This document shows, piece by piece, positions 17,125 to 26,168 of a stretch of 64,000 nt of DNA. The notes beneath the pieces were generated by a model. That model made no database searches and was not told the DNA's origin. It saw only the letters and a program-made list of their open reading frames with translations. Position numbers and translations under genes: made by a program. Source of the DNA: Planomicrobium stackebrandtii (lineage in GTDB: Bacteria > Bacillota > Bacilli > Bacillales_A > Planococcaceae); contig NZ_JAUSWB010000002.1 of the NCBI RefSeq assembly GCF_030814955.1, positions 476,268-540,267 on the forward strand, written 5' to 3'. The first letter of the stretch is position 1; every line of letters starts with the position of its first letter.

Positions 17125-17163
17125 GGAGTTGTTTCGCAATTCTTACTACGAGGAGATGGATTG

Positions 17164-19188
17164 ATGACGATTCACAAGAAGCTGACCGCTGCAACCGCAG
17201 CCTCCGTGTTGGCGATGAGCAGTTTGTTTGCCGCAGTGCCTGCACTTTCAGCACCTGACGCACCCGGTAAAGCAGTCTCGGAAAAAGCACAAAGCAACGG
17301 CAAAGGGCATGGGCAAGGCAAAGGACATGGCTGGGGCAAAGGTGGAAACCCGAAAAACGCCAAGGAAGTCTCCCTGCAAATTCTCGGCACCTCCGACCTT
17401 CATACCAATTTTGTGAACTATGATTACTACCAGGATAAAGTCTCAAACTCACTCGGCCTCGCCAAAACTGGCGTGTTGATCGAACAGGCGCGTGAAGAAA
17501 ACAGCAATACGCTGCTGTTCGACAACGGCGATTTGATCCAAGGAACCCCATTCGGCGGCTATAAAGTTTCTGTGGATGCACTCGAAGACGATGAATTGCA
17601 CCCGGCATACGCGGCGCTCGAATCACTCGACTTTGATGCTTCGACACTCGGCAACCATGAATTCAACTTTGGCTTGGACTACTTGGACAACGCATTAGAA
17701 GAAGCGCCGTTCCCAGTACTCAATGCTAACGTCTATGACGCCGAAACTGGCGAAAACCGCTTTAACCCATACACCATCATCGACAAAAAAGTCGTGGATG
17801 GAAAAGGCAAGGAACACACCATCCAAGTCGGTGTCATCGGTGTTGTTGCGCCCCAGATCATGAAATGGGACCGCGCCAACCTGGAAGGCAAGGTAACGAC
17901 AGAAGACGCGGTTGAATCCGTCGAGAAATTCCTTCCAGAAGTCGAAGCAGCAGGCGCTGATGTCGTTGTCGTCCTGTCGCATTCCGGGATGGGCGACGAA
18001 ACCCACGACATTGGGGAAGAAGACATTACTTATCAGCTGACGGAAGTCGAAGGCGTTGATGCGATCATCACCGGCCACAACCATGACGTCTTCCCAGGCT
18101 CGTATTCAGAATTAGCCAACGTCGACCAGGAAAAGGGCTTGATCAACGGCACACCTGTGGTGATGCCTGGTAAATTCGGCAGCCATTTAGGCGTCATTGA
18201 TCTGACACTGGAGAAAAAGGGCAAAAATTGGACAGTGACCGACGAGCAGGCAGAACTGCGCGCCATTGATGCCACTACCGACGAGGTAGCGGAAGAGGTC
18301 GTGGAAGCCGTCAAAGAAGCGCATGAAGGCACCATCGAATATGTTCGCAGCCCGGTCGGCGAAACCACTGCACCGATCAACAGCTATTTCTCATTGGTGC
18401 AGGACGATCCATCCATCCAGATCGTCAACAATGCCCAAAGCTGGTACGTGGAACAGCAGAGAACAGGCACAGCGAACGCGGACTTGCCATTGTTGTCAGC
18501 TGCAGCTCCGTTTAAAGCAGGCGGACGCAACGGCGGCGACTATTACACCAATATCGCAACCGACCAAATCGCCATCAAAAACGTAGCGGATCTGTATGTC
18601 TTCGACAACACAGTCTTCGCGTTAAAACTGACCGGAGCGGATTTGAAAGAATGGCTCGAGATGTCAGCCGGTCAGTTCCTGCAGGTAGACCCAGCAGCAA
18701 CCGGCGAGCAGCAGCTCATCAATCCTGATTTCCGCACCTATAATTTTGATGTCATCGACGGAGTTACGTACGAAATCGACATTACACAGCCCGCGAAATA
18801 CGATGCGGACGGCAACACGGTCAACGAAACCGCAAGCCGCATCCAGAACCTTTCCTACGCGGGAGAGGCTGTAGCGGCGGATCAGGAGTTCTTGGTTGTA
18901 ACCAACAACTACCGTGCAAGCGGCAACTTCCCAGGTGTCCGCAATGCCACGGAGACGATTGACTATGCCTATGAGAATCGCCAAGTCATCCAGGACTATA
19001 TGGAAGAGCTCGGCACGATCGATCCATCAGCTGACGGCAACTGGTCATTCGCACCACTCACAGGCGATCCAAGCCTGGTATTTGAAACTTCAGCAGCAGC
19101 CCAGAGCCTGATTCCTGCAGACAGCGGCATCAGCTACCTGGAAGCCGCAGCAAACGGCTTTGCGAAATACGGAATAACAATCGAGTAA
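17164..19188 (+). CDS. Secreted 5'-nucleotidase / cyclic-nucleotide phosphodiesterase family protein
   Basis: 674 residues. AGGAG (17151-17155) supports ATG 17164 over the adjoining TTG. The signal peptide (to about residue 30) is followed by a Gly/His/Lys-rich linker, then the metallophosphatase domain with metal-binding motifs TSDLH (78-80), NGD (121-123), GNHE (163-166), LSHSG and GHNHD. The 5_nucleotid_C substrate domain is at about 380-600. It hydrolyses extracellular nucleotides or UDP-sugars to release phosphate and nucleoside. It has no wall anchor and is monocistronic. Phased PhoP-like boxes upstream fit a phosphate-scavenging role. Confidence 0.92.
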   Translation: MTIHKKLTAATAASVLAMSSLFAAVPALSAPDAPGKAVSEKAQSNGKGHGQGKGHGWGKGGNPKNAKEVSLQILGTSDLHTNFVNYDYYQDKVSNSLGLAKTGVLIEQAREENSNTLLFDNGDLIQGTPFGGYKVSVDALEDDELHPAYAALESLDFDASTLGNHEFNFGLDYLDNALEEAPFPVLNANVYDAETGENRFNPYTIIDKKVVDGKGKEHTIQVGVIGVVAPQIMKWDRANLEGKVTTEDAVESVEKFLPEVEAAGADVVVVLSHSGMGDETHDIGEEDITYQLTEVEGVDAIITGHNHDVFPGSYSELANVDQEKGLINGTPVVMPGKFGSHLGVIDLTLEKKGKNWTVTDEQAELRAIDATTDEVAEEVVEAVKEAHEGTIEYVRSPVGETTAPINSYFSLVQDDPSIQIVNNAQSWYVEQQRTGTANADLPLLSAAAPFKAGGRNGGDYYTNIATDQIAIKNVADLYVFDNTVFALKLTGADLKEWLEMSAGQFLQVDPAATGEQQLINPDFRTYNFDVIDGVTYEIDITQPAKYDADGNTVNETASRIQNLSYAGEAVAADQEFLVVTNNYRASGNFPGVRNATETIDYAYENRQVIQDYMEELGTIDPSADGNWSFAPLTGDPSLVFETSAAAQSLIPADSGISYLEAAANGFAKYGITIE

Positions 19189-19191
19189 TAG

Positions 19192-19226
19192 AAGCAAGCA
19201 TCCTGAAAGGGGTGCTTGTTTTTTTA
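19192..19226 (+). terminator. Rho-independent terminator
   Basis: AAGCAAGCATCC pairs with GGGTGCTTGTT and is followed by seven Ts. Confidence 0.85.
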
Positions 19227-19769
19227 TGTACAAAGTAGAAAACGATTCTTATTATATAGAAGGAAAAAATAAAAAAAGTGATTTCAATGAGCGAAAAAAT
19301 CACTTTGATATCCCTGCAGGTCAAATGAAGGAGTTAGTTCAACAACGGCACTGTTTATGAAATGTCGCTTGCAGCAGATTTTTCGCTATCACACCCATTT
19401 TGCTGTTTAAAGCAGCATCAGACATTTAATGAGTGATCTATAAGACTGGTTTAGGTTATACAGAGCATCGAGTAATAGACCCAAAATAAATAAAAAAATA
19501 TTAAATTATTTCCATTTATACAGATAGTCACGACTATTTTGATGTAATATGAACATAAAGAATTATATATTTCGTATATTATGATGCAAAATATCCAATT
19601 TAGATGTATACTAATTAAAAATTTAGAAAATAACGTCTTTTAACCTAGATTTAACTCTAATGTTTCATTATAAGAATTATTCCTGGTACAAATGGCAGTA
19701 CGCAGGATGTGTGCAAGCTAATAACACTATCTGACATTCTTTAATAATCCAGCAAGGGGGTGAGCGGCT
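19227..19769. other. Gene-free AT-rich interval
   Basis: No gene is supported. An inverted repeat (AAAGTGATTT near 19275, AAATCACTTT near 19297) has no T tail. The right part is very AT-rich and probably holds the promoter of the following epimerase gene, but no single -35/-10 pair stands out. Confidence 0.5.
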
Positions 19770-20741
19770 ATGAGTGCAAAAACCATACTTATCACCGGAG
19801 GCCACGGGTTTATCGGCTCCAATATGATCCATTATTATCTAAACAAATATCCGGATTATCAGCTGGTCAATATCGATTACAATACCGAAGCCGCCAACCC
19901 GGATAACATTCCTTGTCCGGATCAGGCCAACCGCTACTCGTTCCACCGTGTCGATATCCGGAATGCTTACGCCATCAGCCATTTGTTTGAGCTTTATGAC
20001 ATCACAGACATTATCCATTTTGCGGCGGAAACGCGCAGCCAGGACCGGGTCGGGGAAATCCGGCTCTACGAACAAACCAATGTGCTCGGCACGATGAACT
20101 TGCTGCATGCCGCGCAAAGCGCGTGGATGGCAGGGCCGCATCAGTCCAATCCAAAATATGCAGCGTCGCGTTTCCACCATTTGTCCCTTGCAGAAACGGA
20201 ATGCGGCACCTTATACAGCGAAAGCAAACAACGGGCCGGTGCCATGATCCAAAGTTTCCATAGAGAGTACGGACTGAATGTCGTGACCACTGCGAGCCCG
20301 GAGGTTTTTGGGCCGATGCAGCAGGAAGATGAACTTGTGCCACGCTCGATTCGCCAGGCGCTGGAGGGCAATCTGGTGATTCCAGAACAAGGGCGCCAAC
20401 GCAACTGGTTGTTTATCGTTGATTTGTGCGAAGCGGTCGACACCGTATTCCATTTGGGAGAAGCGGGATCTCGCTATGAAATCGATTACAATGCCGGTTT
20501 GAATGACCGAGAGCTTGCAAAGCACATCACGGCCTTGCTGAACGAACATTTCCAGGGACCTGGCTCTTCTCCGGACCGCAATGAAGAAAATGGAGACGGT
20601 CTCCATTCAAGAGCATCCCCACCTGTACAAAAGCCGGTTCTTGGATTTGCGCCGTTTACGCCATTTAAAAGCGGGCTGCGCATTACACTCGACTGGTACA
20701 TTCAAAAATACAAATATGCCGATTTTCTCAGAAGACGCTAA
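19770..20741 (+). CDS. NAD-dependent nucleotide-sugar epimerase/dehydratase (extended SDR)
   Basis: 323 residues with AAGGGGG upstream. The Rossmann motif GGHGFIGSN at residues 8-16 binds NAD. FAAETRSQDR follows the usual active-site strand, and YSESKQRAG supplies the Tyr-xxx-Lys catalytic pair. It is closest in pattern to dTDP-glucose 4,6-dehydratase (RmlB) proteins, but the RmlB substrate segment is changed and a Pro/Ser/Gly-rich insertion lies near 265-290, so the substrate is uncertain. It is followed 26 bp later by a glycosyltransferase, suggesting a two-gene surface-sugar unit. Confidence 0.85.
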   Translation: MSAKTILITGGHGFIGSNMIHYYLNKYPDYQLVNIDYNTEAANPDNIPCPDQANRYSFHRVDIRNAYAISHLFELYDITDIIHFAAETRSQDRVGEIRLYEQTNVLGTMNLLHAAQSAWMAGPHQSNPKYAASRFHHLSLAETECGTLYSESKQRAGAMIQSFHREYGLNVVTTASPEVFGPMQQEDELVPRSIRQALEGNLVIPEQGRQRNWLFIVDLCEAVDTVFHLGEAGSRYEIDYNAGLNDRELAKHITALLNEHFQGPGSSPDRNEENGDGLHSRASPPVQKPVLGFAPFTPFKSGLRITLDWYIQKYKYADFLRRR

Positions 20742-20767
20742 GGGATACCATTAGACGGGGTGAGTAG

Positions 20768-21931
20768 ATGATTACATTCAGCAATGACCATTTCTTCGAT
20801 TTCGAAAAACAAGCACGTCCGATCAAGTCGATTGCACTTATTCATAAAAATATGAAACCGGGCGGTGTGGAAATGCTGGTGGTCCGCATGGTCAAATGGC
20901 TCAGCGCCCGCGGCTATAACGTCACGCTGTTTCTGTTCAGCAGCGGAGGTCCTTTGCTGCGTCAATTAGAAACCGTTAAAGGCGTGACCATCATAGTGGA
21001 CGAAGACACGACAGATCCTTCGGTCAATATGTGGCTTGTCACCAAAATGCTGCGTACGCGTTTCGAAGACAAATTCGATTTGGTGTATTCGTTTGGTCCA
21101 AAGTCGTTCTTGTTGTCGTATCTTTTGCCCGCAAGCAAGCGGCTGTCTGGCGTCTACCACCCCGAAAGCTACAAACAAGAGCGCACGGAAAAGGTCATCA
21201 AAACACTCAAGCTGATCGATCCGAAGTTCCATACAAGGCTGTTATTTATGAACCCGTCTATCCAGAAAATGACCGAGAAGGCGATCGGAGAGCCCTTGAA
21301 TAATTCGATCTTTCCGATGCCGCTGGATTTCTGCTCGAACAGCGAAACGCAGGGCAACTTCGAGTCGCGCCGCATCGTCTCTATAGGACGGCTGGCACAT
21401 TTTCGGACGTATAATTATTACATGATTGATATCATGGAAGAGCTGATCCAACTCGATCCGAAATTTACATACCATATTTACGGGTCTGGACAGGACGAAG
21501 ACGATCTTCGGGAGAAAATTGCCAATTCCCCGGCGCGTGACCATATCGTGATGCACGGAGACTTTGCCACAATAGGAGATAAGAAACGTGCGCTGCAGGA
21601 TACGTTCTGTTTTGTCGGAATGGGCGTACCACTCATTGAAGCGGCAGGCTGCGGCATTCCGGGAATCACGGCCAAAATCAACGATCCGTTCGGATTGACG
21701 GAAGGATTCCTTCACCAATTGCCGCCGTATGAAAGCGGCGATTCGTTCTCCGCAGACAGCGAACTTTTCAGCGTCCAAACGCAAATTGAAAAACTGCTGT
21801 CGAGTGAAACGGAATACCGGAAAATGTCCAAGCGCGATCGCATCAAAGCCCGTGAATTTGAAAGCGATCATGTTATGGAGAACTTCATCAAAGAGGCGGA
21901 AATCAAGGATTTTTCCTTCCGGCTGCATTGA
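20768..21931 (+). CDS. Glycosyltransferase, GT4/GT-B type
   Basis: 387 residues with GGGGTGAG upstream. The N-terminal GT-B domain has the donor-fold glycine motif MKPGGVEMLVVRMV. The C-terminal domain has IVSIGRLAHFRTYN and a shortened E-x7-E-like segment (GMGVPLIEAAGCGIPGI). It would transfer a sugar from a nucleotide donor during surface glycan assembly. It is probably co-transcribed with the epimerase at 19770. The acceptor is unknown. Confidence 0.82.
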   Translation: MITFSNDHFFDFEKQARPIKSIALIHKNMKPGGVEMLVVRMVKWLSARGYNVTLFLFSSGGPLLRQLETVKGVTIIVDEDTTDPSVNMWLVTKMLRTRFEDKFDLVYSFGPKSFLLSYLLPASKRLSGVYHPESYKQERTEKVIKTLKLIDPKFHTRLLFMNPSIQKMTEKAIGEPLNNSIFPMPLDFCSNSETQGNFESRRIVSIGRLAHFRTYNYYMIDIMEELIQLDPKFTYHIYGSGQDEDDLREKIANSPARDHIVMHGDFATIGDKKRALQDTFCFVGMGVPLIEAAGCGIPGITAKINDPFGLTEGFLHQLPPYESGDSFSADSELFSVQTQIEKLLSSETEYRKMSKRDRIKAREFESDHVMENFIKEAEIKDFSFRLH

Positions 21932-22031
21932 GTATTAGCAGTAACCTTAAGTCTTGTAATAGGCTGAAAGTTCTACCAATATGAGCTATTAGTTCGGATA
22001 TTAGAAATTTATGGAGTGAAATATGCCATTT

Positions 22032-22064
22032 TGACTAGTGATTTTAGTCAGAAGATACTATAAT
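22032..22064 (+). promoter_or_regulatory. Promoter with overlapping palindrome
   Basis: TGACTA-N7-TAGTCA (22032-22050) covers the -35 region, 8 bp before a perfect TATAAT (22059-22064). The layout suggests an operator for a repressor or activator controlling the small HTH gene downstream. Confidence 0.45.
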
Positions 22065-22085
22065 GGAAATATTAGTAGGAGGAAG

Positions 22086-22112
22086 ATGCAACGGACCTAT
22101 ATAGATCAATAG
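22086..22112 (+). CDS. Possible 8-codon leader peptide
   Basis: AGGAGG (22077-22082) is followed by ATG and a short frame (MQRTYIDQ, stop TAG). The better ribosome binding site belongs to this mini-frame rather than to the gene at 22133. The spacing of 3 nt is tight, so this is tentative. Confidence 0.25.
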   Translation: MQRTYIDQ

Positions 22113-22132
22113 GAAAGTGAGATGAAAGGCTT

Positions 22133-22375
22133 ATGACGGAGTACGACTCTTACAGAGAAAAAGTAGAGCGGCGACATAACAAGGCCTTGGTAGAAGTCAT
22201 GGAAGACCTCTACGTCAAGAACAACTTAGGGCCATCGGTTAGCGCAAAGCAGCTTGGTATGCCGCGGCAAGCCTTTATGCACTTTGTTCAAGAATACGGT
22301 TTAAAGCAACTCAAGTATGGTGACTATAAAAAAAGTGATGATTTTATCGGAGCGCCAGATGGTCCAGTAAAATAG
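22133..22375 (+). CDS. Small protein with Fis/NtrC-type helix-turn-helix
   Basis: 80 residues. The centre (SVSAKQLGMPRQAFMHFVQEYGL, residues about 35-57) has the spacing of an HTH_8-like DNA-binding helix pair (A-xx-LG-xx-R-x-A/T-xxx-xx-x-YGL). The ends are charged. It may be a small DNA-binding regulator, possibly autoregulated through the palindrome at 22032-22050. A terminator follows directly. No close family is recognised. Confidence 0.65.
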   Translation: MTEYDSYREKVERRHNKALVEVMEDLYVKNNLGPSVSAKQLGMPRQAFMHFVQEYGLKQLKYGDYKKSDDFIGAPDGPVK

Positions 22376-22421
22376 CCCACAAAACCCGCTGCCTGATCGA
22401 CAGGAGCGGGTTTTTGTGTGG
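22376..22421 (+). terminator. Rho-independent terminator
   Basis: ACAAAACCCGCT and AGCGGGTTTTTGT form the stem with an inner CCTG/CAGG pair and T-rich 3' arm. Confidence 0.82.
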
Positions 22422-22449
22422 AGAAAATTTGAGAGGGATAGATAAAATG

Positions 22450-22478
22450 TTGTGTAGGTGCCAGGCACCCGCTCAATT
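22450..22478. repeat. Degenerate REP-like palindrome 4
   Basis: The core GGTGCCAGGCACC matches the REP palindromes at 6338, 7122 and 10010, but the outer arms have decayed. It lies just before composite repeat copy 4. Confidence 0.6.
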
Positions 22479-22514
22479 CATACCCACAATGATAGCAAGT
22501 TCGCTCTCATATCT

Positions 22515-22725
22515 AAGCGCAGGCGCGTGCACTTTCGCCGCCATGCGGTTCCAGAACCACTATTCTACTATCCCCAACAAACTCCTGTTATTTGCTGAGT
22601 ATTTCAAGTCTTAAGCTGAGGCGCGTAAAAGGAGGGGACGGAGCGATAAGACTGGCAGCGTTTCTCAGCTGACTGGCTTATCGCGGGAGTCCACTCCAAA
22701 GCGACCGAAGCGGCTTATAAAATCC
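22515..22725 (+). repeat. Dispersed composite intergenic repeat, copy 4
   Basis: It starts AAGCGCAGGCGCGTGC and ends GCGACCGAAGCGGCTTATAAAATCC, in the same order as the pair at 1971-2417. The central stem-loop is present with several mismatches, and the middle has diverged strongly. Confidence 0.72.
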
Positions 22726-22747
22726 TTTAAAACATAAACTTCACAAA

Positions 22748-22781
22748 AAGAAAAAGCGCAATCCATAAAAGGACTGCGCTC
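22748..22781 (-). terminator. Rho-independent terminator (minus strand)
   Basis: On the minus strand GCGCAGTCC pairs with GGATTGCGC, followed by a T-rich run. It ends the LCP gene. Confidence 0.82.
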
Positions 22782-22788
22782 AAATCTA

Positions 22789-23712
22789 TTACATATCCAA
22801 ATGCTCTTTTAACGTCGTCTGGATCTCTGCCAGTTCAGCATCATCCATCATATAATACCAAATTCCGTTGATAGTCTCACCAGTACCATCTTCAACAATG
22901 ATCTGATCGACAGTGCCGATCGCATCACGGTAGTTCGACTGCACATCCATCATCTCGTCAAACGTCATGTTCGTGCGGACGTTGTTGCCGAGAGCGTCAA
23001 AAATGCCTCTATAATTCAACAGGCTGTTAACCGATGCGCCTTCTTTCATGATTGCTTGGATCACCTGCTTCTGCCGGTTCTGACGGCCAAAGTCGCCTTC
23101 TGGATCCTGCTTGCGCATTCTCACATAGCCTAATGCTTCTTCGCCATTTAACTCAATGTTCCCCGCCGCAAACTCGTCAAACGCCATCGCATTGTTTACT
23201 TCCACGCCGCCGACTGCATCGACGATATCCTGGAAGCCTTCCATGTTCACTTGCATCACATAGTCAATCGGAATATCCAATAAGTTTTCAACAGTAGCCA
23301 TCGACATTTCGATGCCGCCGAATGCATACGCGTGGTTGATCTTGTCCATCGTACCGCGTCCGACAATCTCGGTATACGTATCACGCGGAATTGAAACCAT
23401 CTTCGTGGATTGTTCTGCTGGGTTTACTGTCAATACAACCACGGTATCTGAACGGCCGCGGTCATCTTCGCGTTCATCAACGCCAAGCAGCACTACGGAG
23501 AAAGGATCTTGTTCGCTCAACACTACTCCTTGATCGGTTGTGCGTTTTTCTGATGCTTCGCGTTCGATCGGCTCATGAATTTCTTCCAGTGTATTGGTGA
23601 AGCTATTGTAGACAGTAAACAAGTAAATGCCAAGGCCAATAACGATCAATCCTAAAATTCCTAAAACCCACGGCCATTTTTTCTTCTTGTTCTTTTTCTC
23701 TCTTCTGCTCAT
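22789..23712 (-). CDS. LytR-CpsA-Psr (LCP) family glycopolymer ligase
   Basis: 307 residues. A Lys-rich cytoplasmic tail (RREKKNKKKK) and one membrane segment (about 13-33) precede the extracellular LCP domain (about 65-305). Family motifs include VLLGVDEREDDRGRSD, SIPRDTYTEI and KINHAYAFGG, with the Arg and Asp residues that hold the polyprenyl pyrophosphate. LCP enzymes attach teichoic acid or capsule from undecaprenyl carriers to peptidoglycan. Its place next to the capsule operon suggests it tethers that polymer. It lies downstream of, and probably shares a transcript with, the SGNH-like gene at 23728. Confidence 0.93.
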   Translation of the reverse strand: MSRREKKNKKKKWPWVLGILGLIVIGLGIYLFTVYNSFTNTLEEIHEPIEREASEKRTTDQGVVLSEQDPFSVVLLGVDEREDDRGRSDTVVVLTVNPAEQSTKMVSIPRDTYTEIVGRGTMDKINHAYAFGGIEMSMATVENLLDIPIDYVMQVNMEGFQDIVDAVGGVEVNNAMAFDEFAAGNIELNGEEALGYVRMRKQDPEGDFGRQNRQKQVIQAIMKEGASVNSLLNYRGIFDALGNNVRTNMTFDEMMDVQSNYRDAIGTVDQIIVEDGTGETINGIWYYMMDDAELAEIQTTLKEHLDM

Positions 23713-23727
23713 TTAACAAATTCCCCT

Positions 23728-24510
23728 TTAGTCAGCGATAAAATACGCTTCCAATTCTTGTGCCCATGTCTCTGCGCCTCTGTCATTCGGCAACCCATCT
23801 TCTGTTAAATAATCTTGGAGCTGTTCGTCATCTGTATCTGGCCATGCGGACCAGTGGTCAATATAAGGATAACCATTAATCGATGCAAATTCCTCAAGTG
23901 CCGTAACTTGTGCTAGATAATAGCCAGCGCCGTATATTGGCTGAGGCGGATGAAGCACAAGAACGGAATCTGCAACTTTAGCCGTCATATCAGATTCAAA
24001 AGCACCGATATGTTCACGCTCTTGTTCAATGGCGATGCGGTCATTGTTCATCAACGTCATCGGCTCCAACAGCACTAAGTCATAGCCCGCCGACAAATCA
24101 ACGTTAACCAAAAACTCGGAAGTTCTTACTACTGTAACGACATCAATTTCGATAAAGTTGCCATACGCTTCCTCTAAAGAAATTTGCAATTGCTCTGCGT
24201 AGCCGGGTTCACCGGATTCAAGTGCTGCCGAACCGGCAATGAGCATTTTCAAGCTCTCGCCGTCGCTTCTGTCTGCAAATAACTGTTGGACTTCGTCATC
24301 CATATTAACAGTTAAGTCTTCGATGTTCACAGAATCGACACTTTCTGAGGTTTCAGGCTCTTCTTGTGGTTCGGCAGAAGTCTGTGCGTCAGCTTCTTTT
24401 GGCTGCTCCAATACATTTTCTAGTCTGTCTTGCCAGATTAAGTAGCTAAATATTAGTGCAATGATACAAATAATAACAGCAATTATTGCTCCAATTTTAT
24501 ACAATTTCAT
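23728..24510 (-). CDS. Membrane-anchored SGNH/GDSL hydrolase-like protein, block V altered
   Basis: 260 residues. An N-terminal membrane segment (about 5-25) and acidic Glu/Ser-rich linker precede an SGNH-like domain. Block I is visible as MLIAGSAALESGEPGYAEQL, with a Ser at the nucleophile site. The closing block reads EDGLPNDRGAETWAQEL, where the usual D-x-x-H-P would be expected, so the catalytic His seems to be missing. It may be a non-catalytic glycan-binding or modified esterase protein. It is divergent to the capsule operon and followed by the LCP gene, which implies a role at the polysaccharide surface. Confidence 0.7.
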   Translation of the reverse strand: MKLYKIGAIIAVIICIIALIFSYLIWQDRLENVLEQPKEADAQTSAEPQEEPETSESVDSVNIEDLTVNMDDEVQQLFADRSDGESLKMLIAGSAALESGEPGYAEQLQISLEEAYGNFIEIDVVTVVRTSEFLVNVDLSAGYDLVLLEPMTLMNNDRIAIEQEREHIGAFESDMTAKVADSVLVLHPPQPIYGAGYYLAQVTALEEFASINGYPYIDHWSAWPDTDDEQLQDYLTEDGLPNDRGAETWAQELEAYFIAD

Positions 24511-24617
24511 GGTATACCCCTTTCAAAAAAACCCATTCTTACAAATAAAGATAGCATAAATAATTCTAATAGCCTACATAACTTTTTAAAATTGGAAGTT
24601 CCTTCGACTCTTACCTA

Positions 24618-24626
24618 TGCTATACT
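24618..24626 (+). promoter_or_regulatory. Extended -10 promoter of the capsule operon
   Basis: TGC-TATACT forms an extended -10 about 65 nt before the first capsule gene. No good -35 is present, which is usual for extended -10 promoters. Confidence 0.45.
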
Positions 24627-24689
24627 ATTTTAAGTTGTTTATGAATCAAAAATGATAAGAATTTGAAAATAAAAGGAGATAATCACCAC

Positions 24690-25412
24690 ATGGAAGAAAC
24701 CATCAGCTTACAAGACCTCTTTAAAACCCTGAAAAAAAGGGCCGGGTTAATTGCACTTATGACGATTTTAGCTATTACGATCGCAGGTGTCGTATCATTT
24801 TTAGTCTTAACCCCGATGTATGAGACTTCGACACAAATCTTGGTTAATCAGGAAGAGACAGAAGCCAGCCAATTGACAAACCAGAACATCCAAACTGACC
24901 TTCAATTGATCAATACATATTCCGTTATCATCAAAAGCCCGGCGATTTTAGACGAAGTATCAAGCCAACTTGGCCTTGATATTTCCGTTGAGCAGCTAAA
25001 TAACAAAATTACTGTCGCTACTGCTGAGAATTCTCAAGTGGTCAATATTACTGTACAAGATGAGGATCCTGCAGTGGCAGTGGACATCGCCAATACAACA
25101 GCTGAAGTGTTCGAAGGCGAAATCATGGAATTGATGAATGTCGATAACGTCTCAATTCTTTCACCAGCAGTTTTAAAAGAAAATCCGGCGCCAGTTGCAC
25201 CGAATCCAATTTTGAATATGGCCATTGCGGCTGTGATTGGCTTGATGCTCGGAGTTGGTATCGCATTCTTGCTTGAGTACTTGGATACGTCCATTAAGAC
25301 GCAACAGGACATTGAAGAAATTCTTGGAATTCCAATGCTTGGAATCATTTCTCCTATTAAAGAAGAGGCAAAACTGGAACAAACTACTACATCGAAGAGA
25401 AGGGCGGGATAA
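24690..25412 (+). CDS. Capsule chain-length regulator / BY-kinase modulator (Wzz family)
   Basis: 240 residues. AAAGGAGA upstream fixes ATG 24690; an in-frame TTG at 24663 is unsupported. Two membrane segments (about 22-42 and 175-197) flank an extracellular Wzz domain. This is the separate transmembrane activator subunit of Firmicute BY-kinases (CapA/YwqC/Wzd type). It sets polysaccharide chain length and activates the kinase encoded 4 bp downstream. Confidence 0.92.
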   Translation: MEETISLQDLFKTLKKRAGLIALMTILAITIAGVVSFLVLTPMYETSTQILVNQEETEASQLTNQNIQTDLQLINTYSVIIKSPAILDEVSSQLGLDISVEQLNNKITVATAENSQVVNITVQDEDPAVAVDIANTTAEVFEGEIMELMNVDNVSILSPAVLKENPAPVAPNPILNMAIAAVIGLMLGVGIAFLLEYLDTSIKTQQDIEEILGIPMLGIISPIKEEAKLEQTTTSKRRAG

Positions 25413-25416
25413 CGCA

Positions 25417-26118
25417 ATGGCGAGAAAGAAAAAGGTATTGCAGGAAACTGCGCGTAAACTGATTTCATTTACAACACCACGTTCATTCGTATCGGAACAA
25501 TTCCGTACCTTGCGCACAAATATTAACTTTTCATCACCGGATGCAGAAATCCGTACATTGGTTGTCACATCAGCGGCACCGTCAGAAGGAAAATCGACAA
25601 CATCCGCAAACCTGGCAGTTGTTTTTGCCCAGGAAGGCAAAAAAGTTTTGTTGGTGGATGGCGATATGCGTAAACCGACGACGCACTACACATTCCGTAT
25701 GGGAAACACAGTGGGCTTATCAAGCGTCTTAACGCGCCAAAACTCTATCCAGGAAGTCATCCGTCCAACAGCGGTTGAGCGCCTGGACTTAATGACTTGC
25801 GGCCCAATTCCACCGAATCCGGCTGAATTGCTTGCTTCTAAATCGATGACAGCGTTAATCGAACAGTTGAAAGATATGTATGATCTTGTAATTTTCGATG
25901 CTCCGCCTGTTCTTTCTGTAACCGATGGACAGATTCTTGCAAACAAATGTGAAGGCACTATCTTAGTGGTTAGTTCAGGCAATACGGAAAAAGAAATGGC
26001 ATTAAAAGCAAAAGAAGCCATTGAATCTTCTAACAGCCGCCTGATTGGCGCGGTGTTAAATAACTATGCCTTGGCAAAAGACAGCTACTACTATCAATAT
26101 TATGGAAATACAGAGTAA
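25417..26118 (+). CDS. Bacterial tyrosine kinase (BY-kinase, CapB/YwqD/Wze type)
   Basis: 233 residues from ATG 25417, 4 bp after the modulator stop; the frame continues upstream in overlap. Walker A (SAAPSEGKST, about 52-61), Walker A' (VLLVDGDMRKPT) and Walker B (LVIFDAPP) define the family. The C-terminal Tyr cluster (YYYQYYG) is the autophosphorylation site. Cycles of phosphorylation control Wzy-dependent polymer length and export. Confidence 0.95.
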   Translation: MARKKKVLQETARKLISFTTPRSFVSEQFRTLRTNINFSSPDAEIRTLVVTSAAPSEGKSTTSANLAVVFAQEGKKVLLVDGDMRKPTTHYTFRMGNTVGLSSVLTRQNSIQEVIRPTAVERLDLMTCGPIPPNPAELLASKSMTALIEQLKDMYDLVIFDAPPVLSVTDGQILANKCEGTILVVSSGNTEKEMALKAKEAIESSNSRLIGAVLNNYALAKDSYYYQYYGNTE

Positions 26119-26168
26119 AAAGGATTTTCCTTTTTACTTTTTTTTAAGCACCTGAGGAGGACGACACA

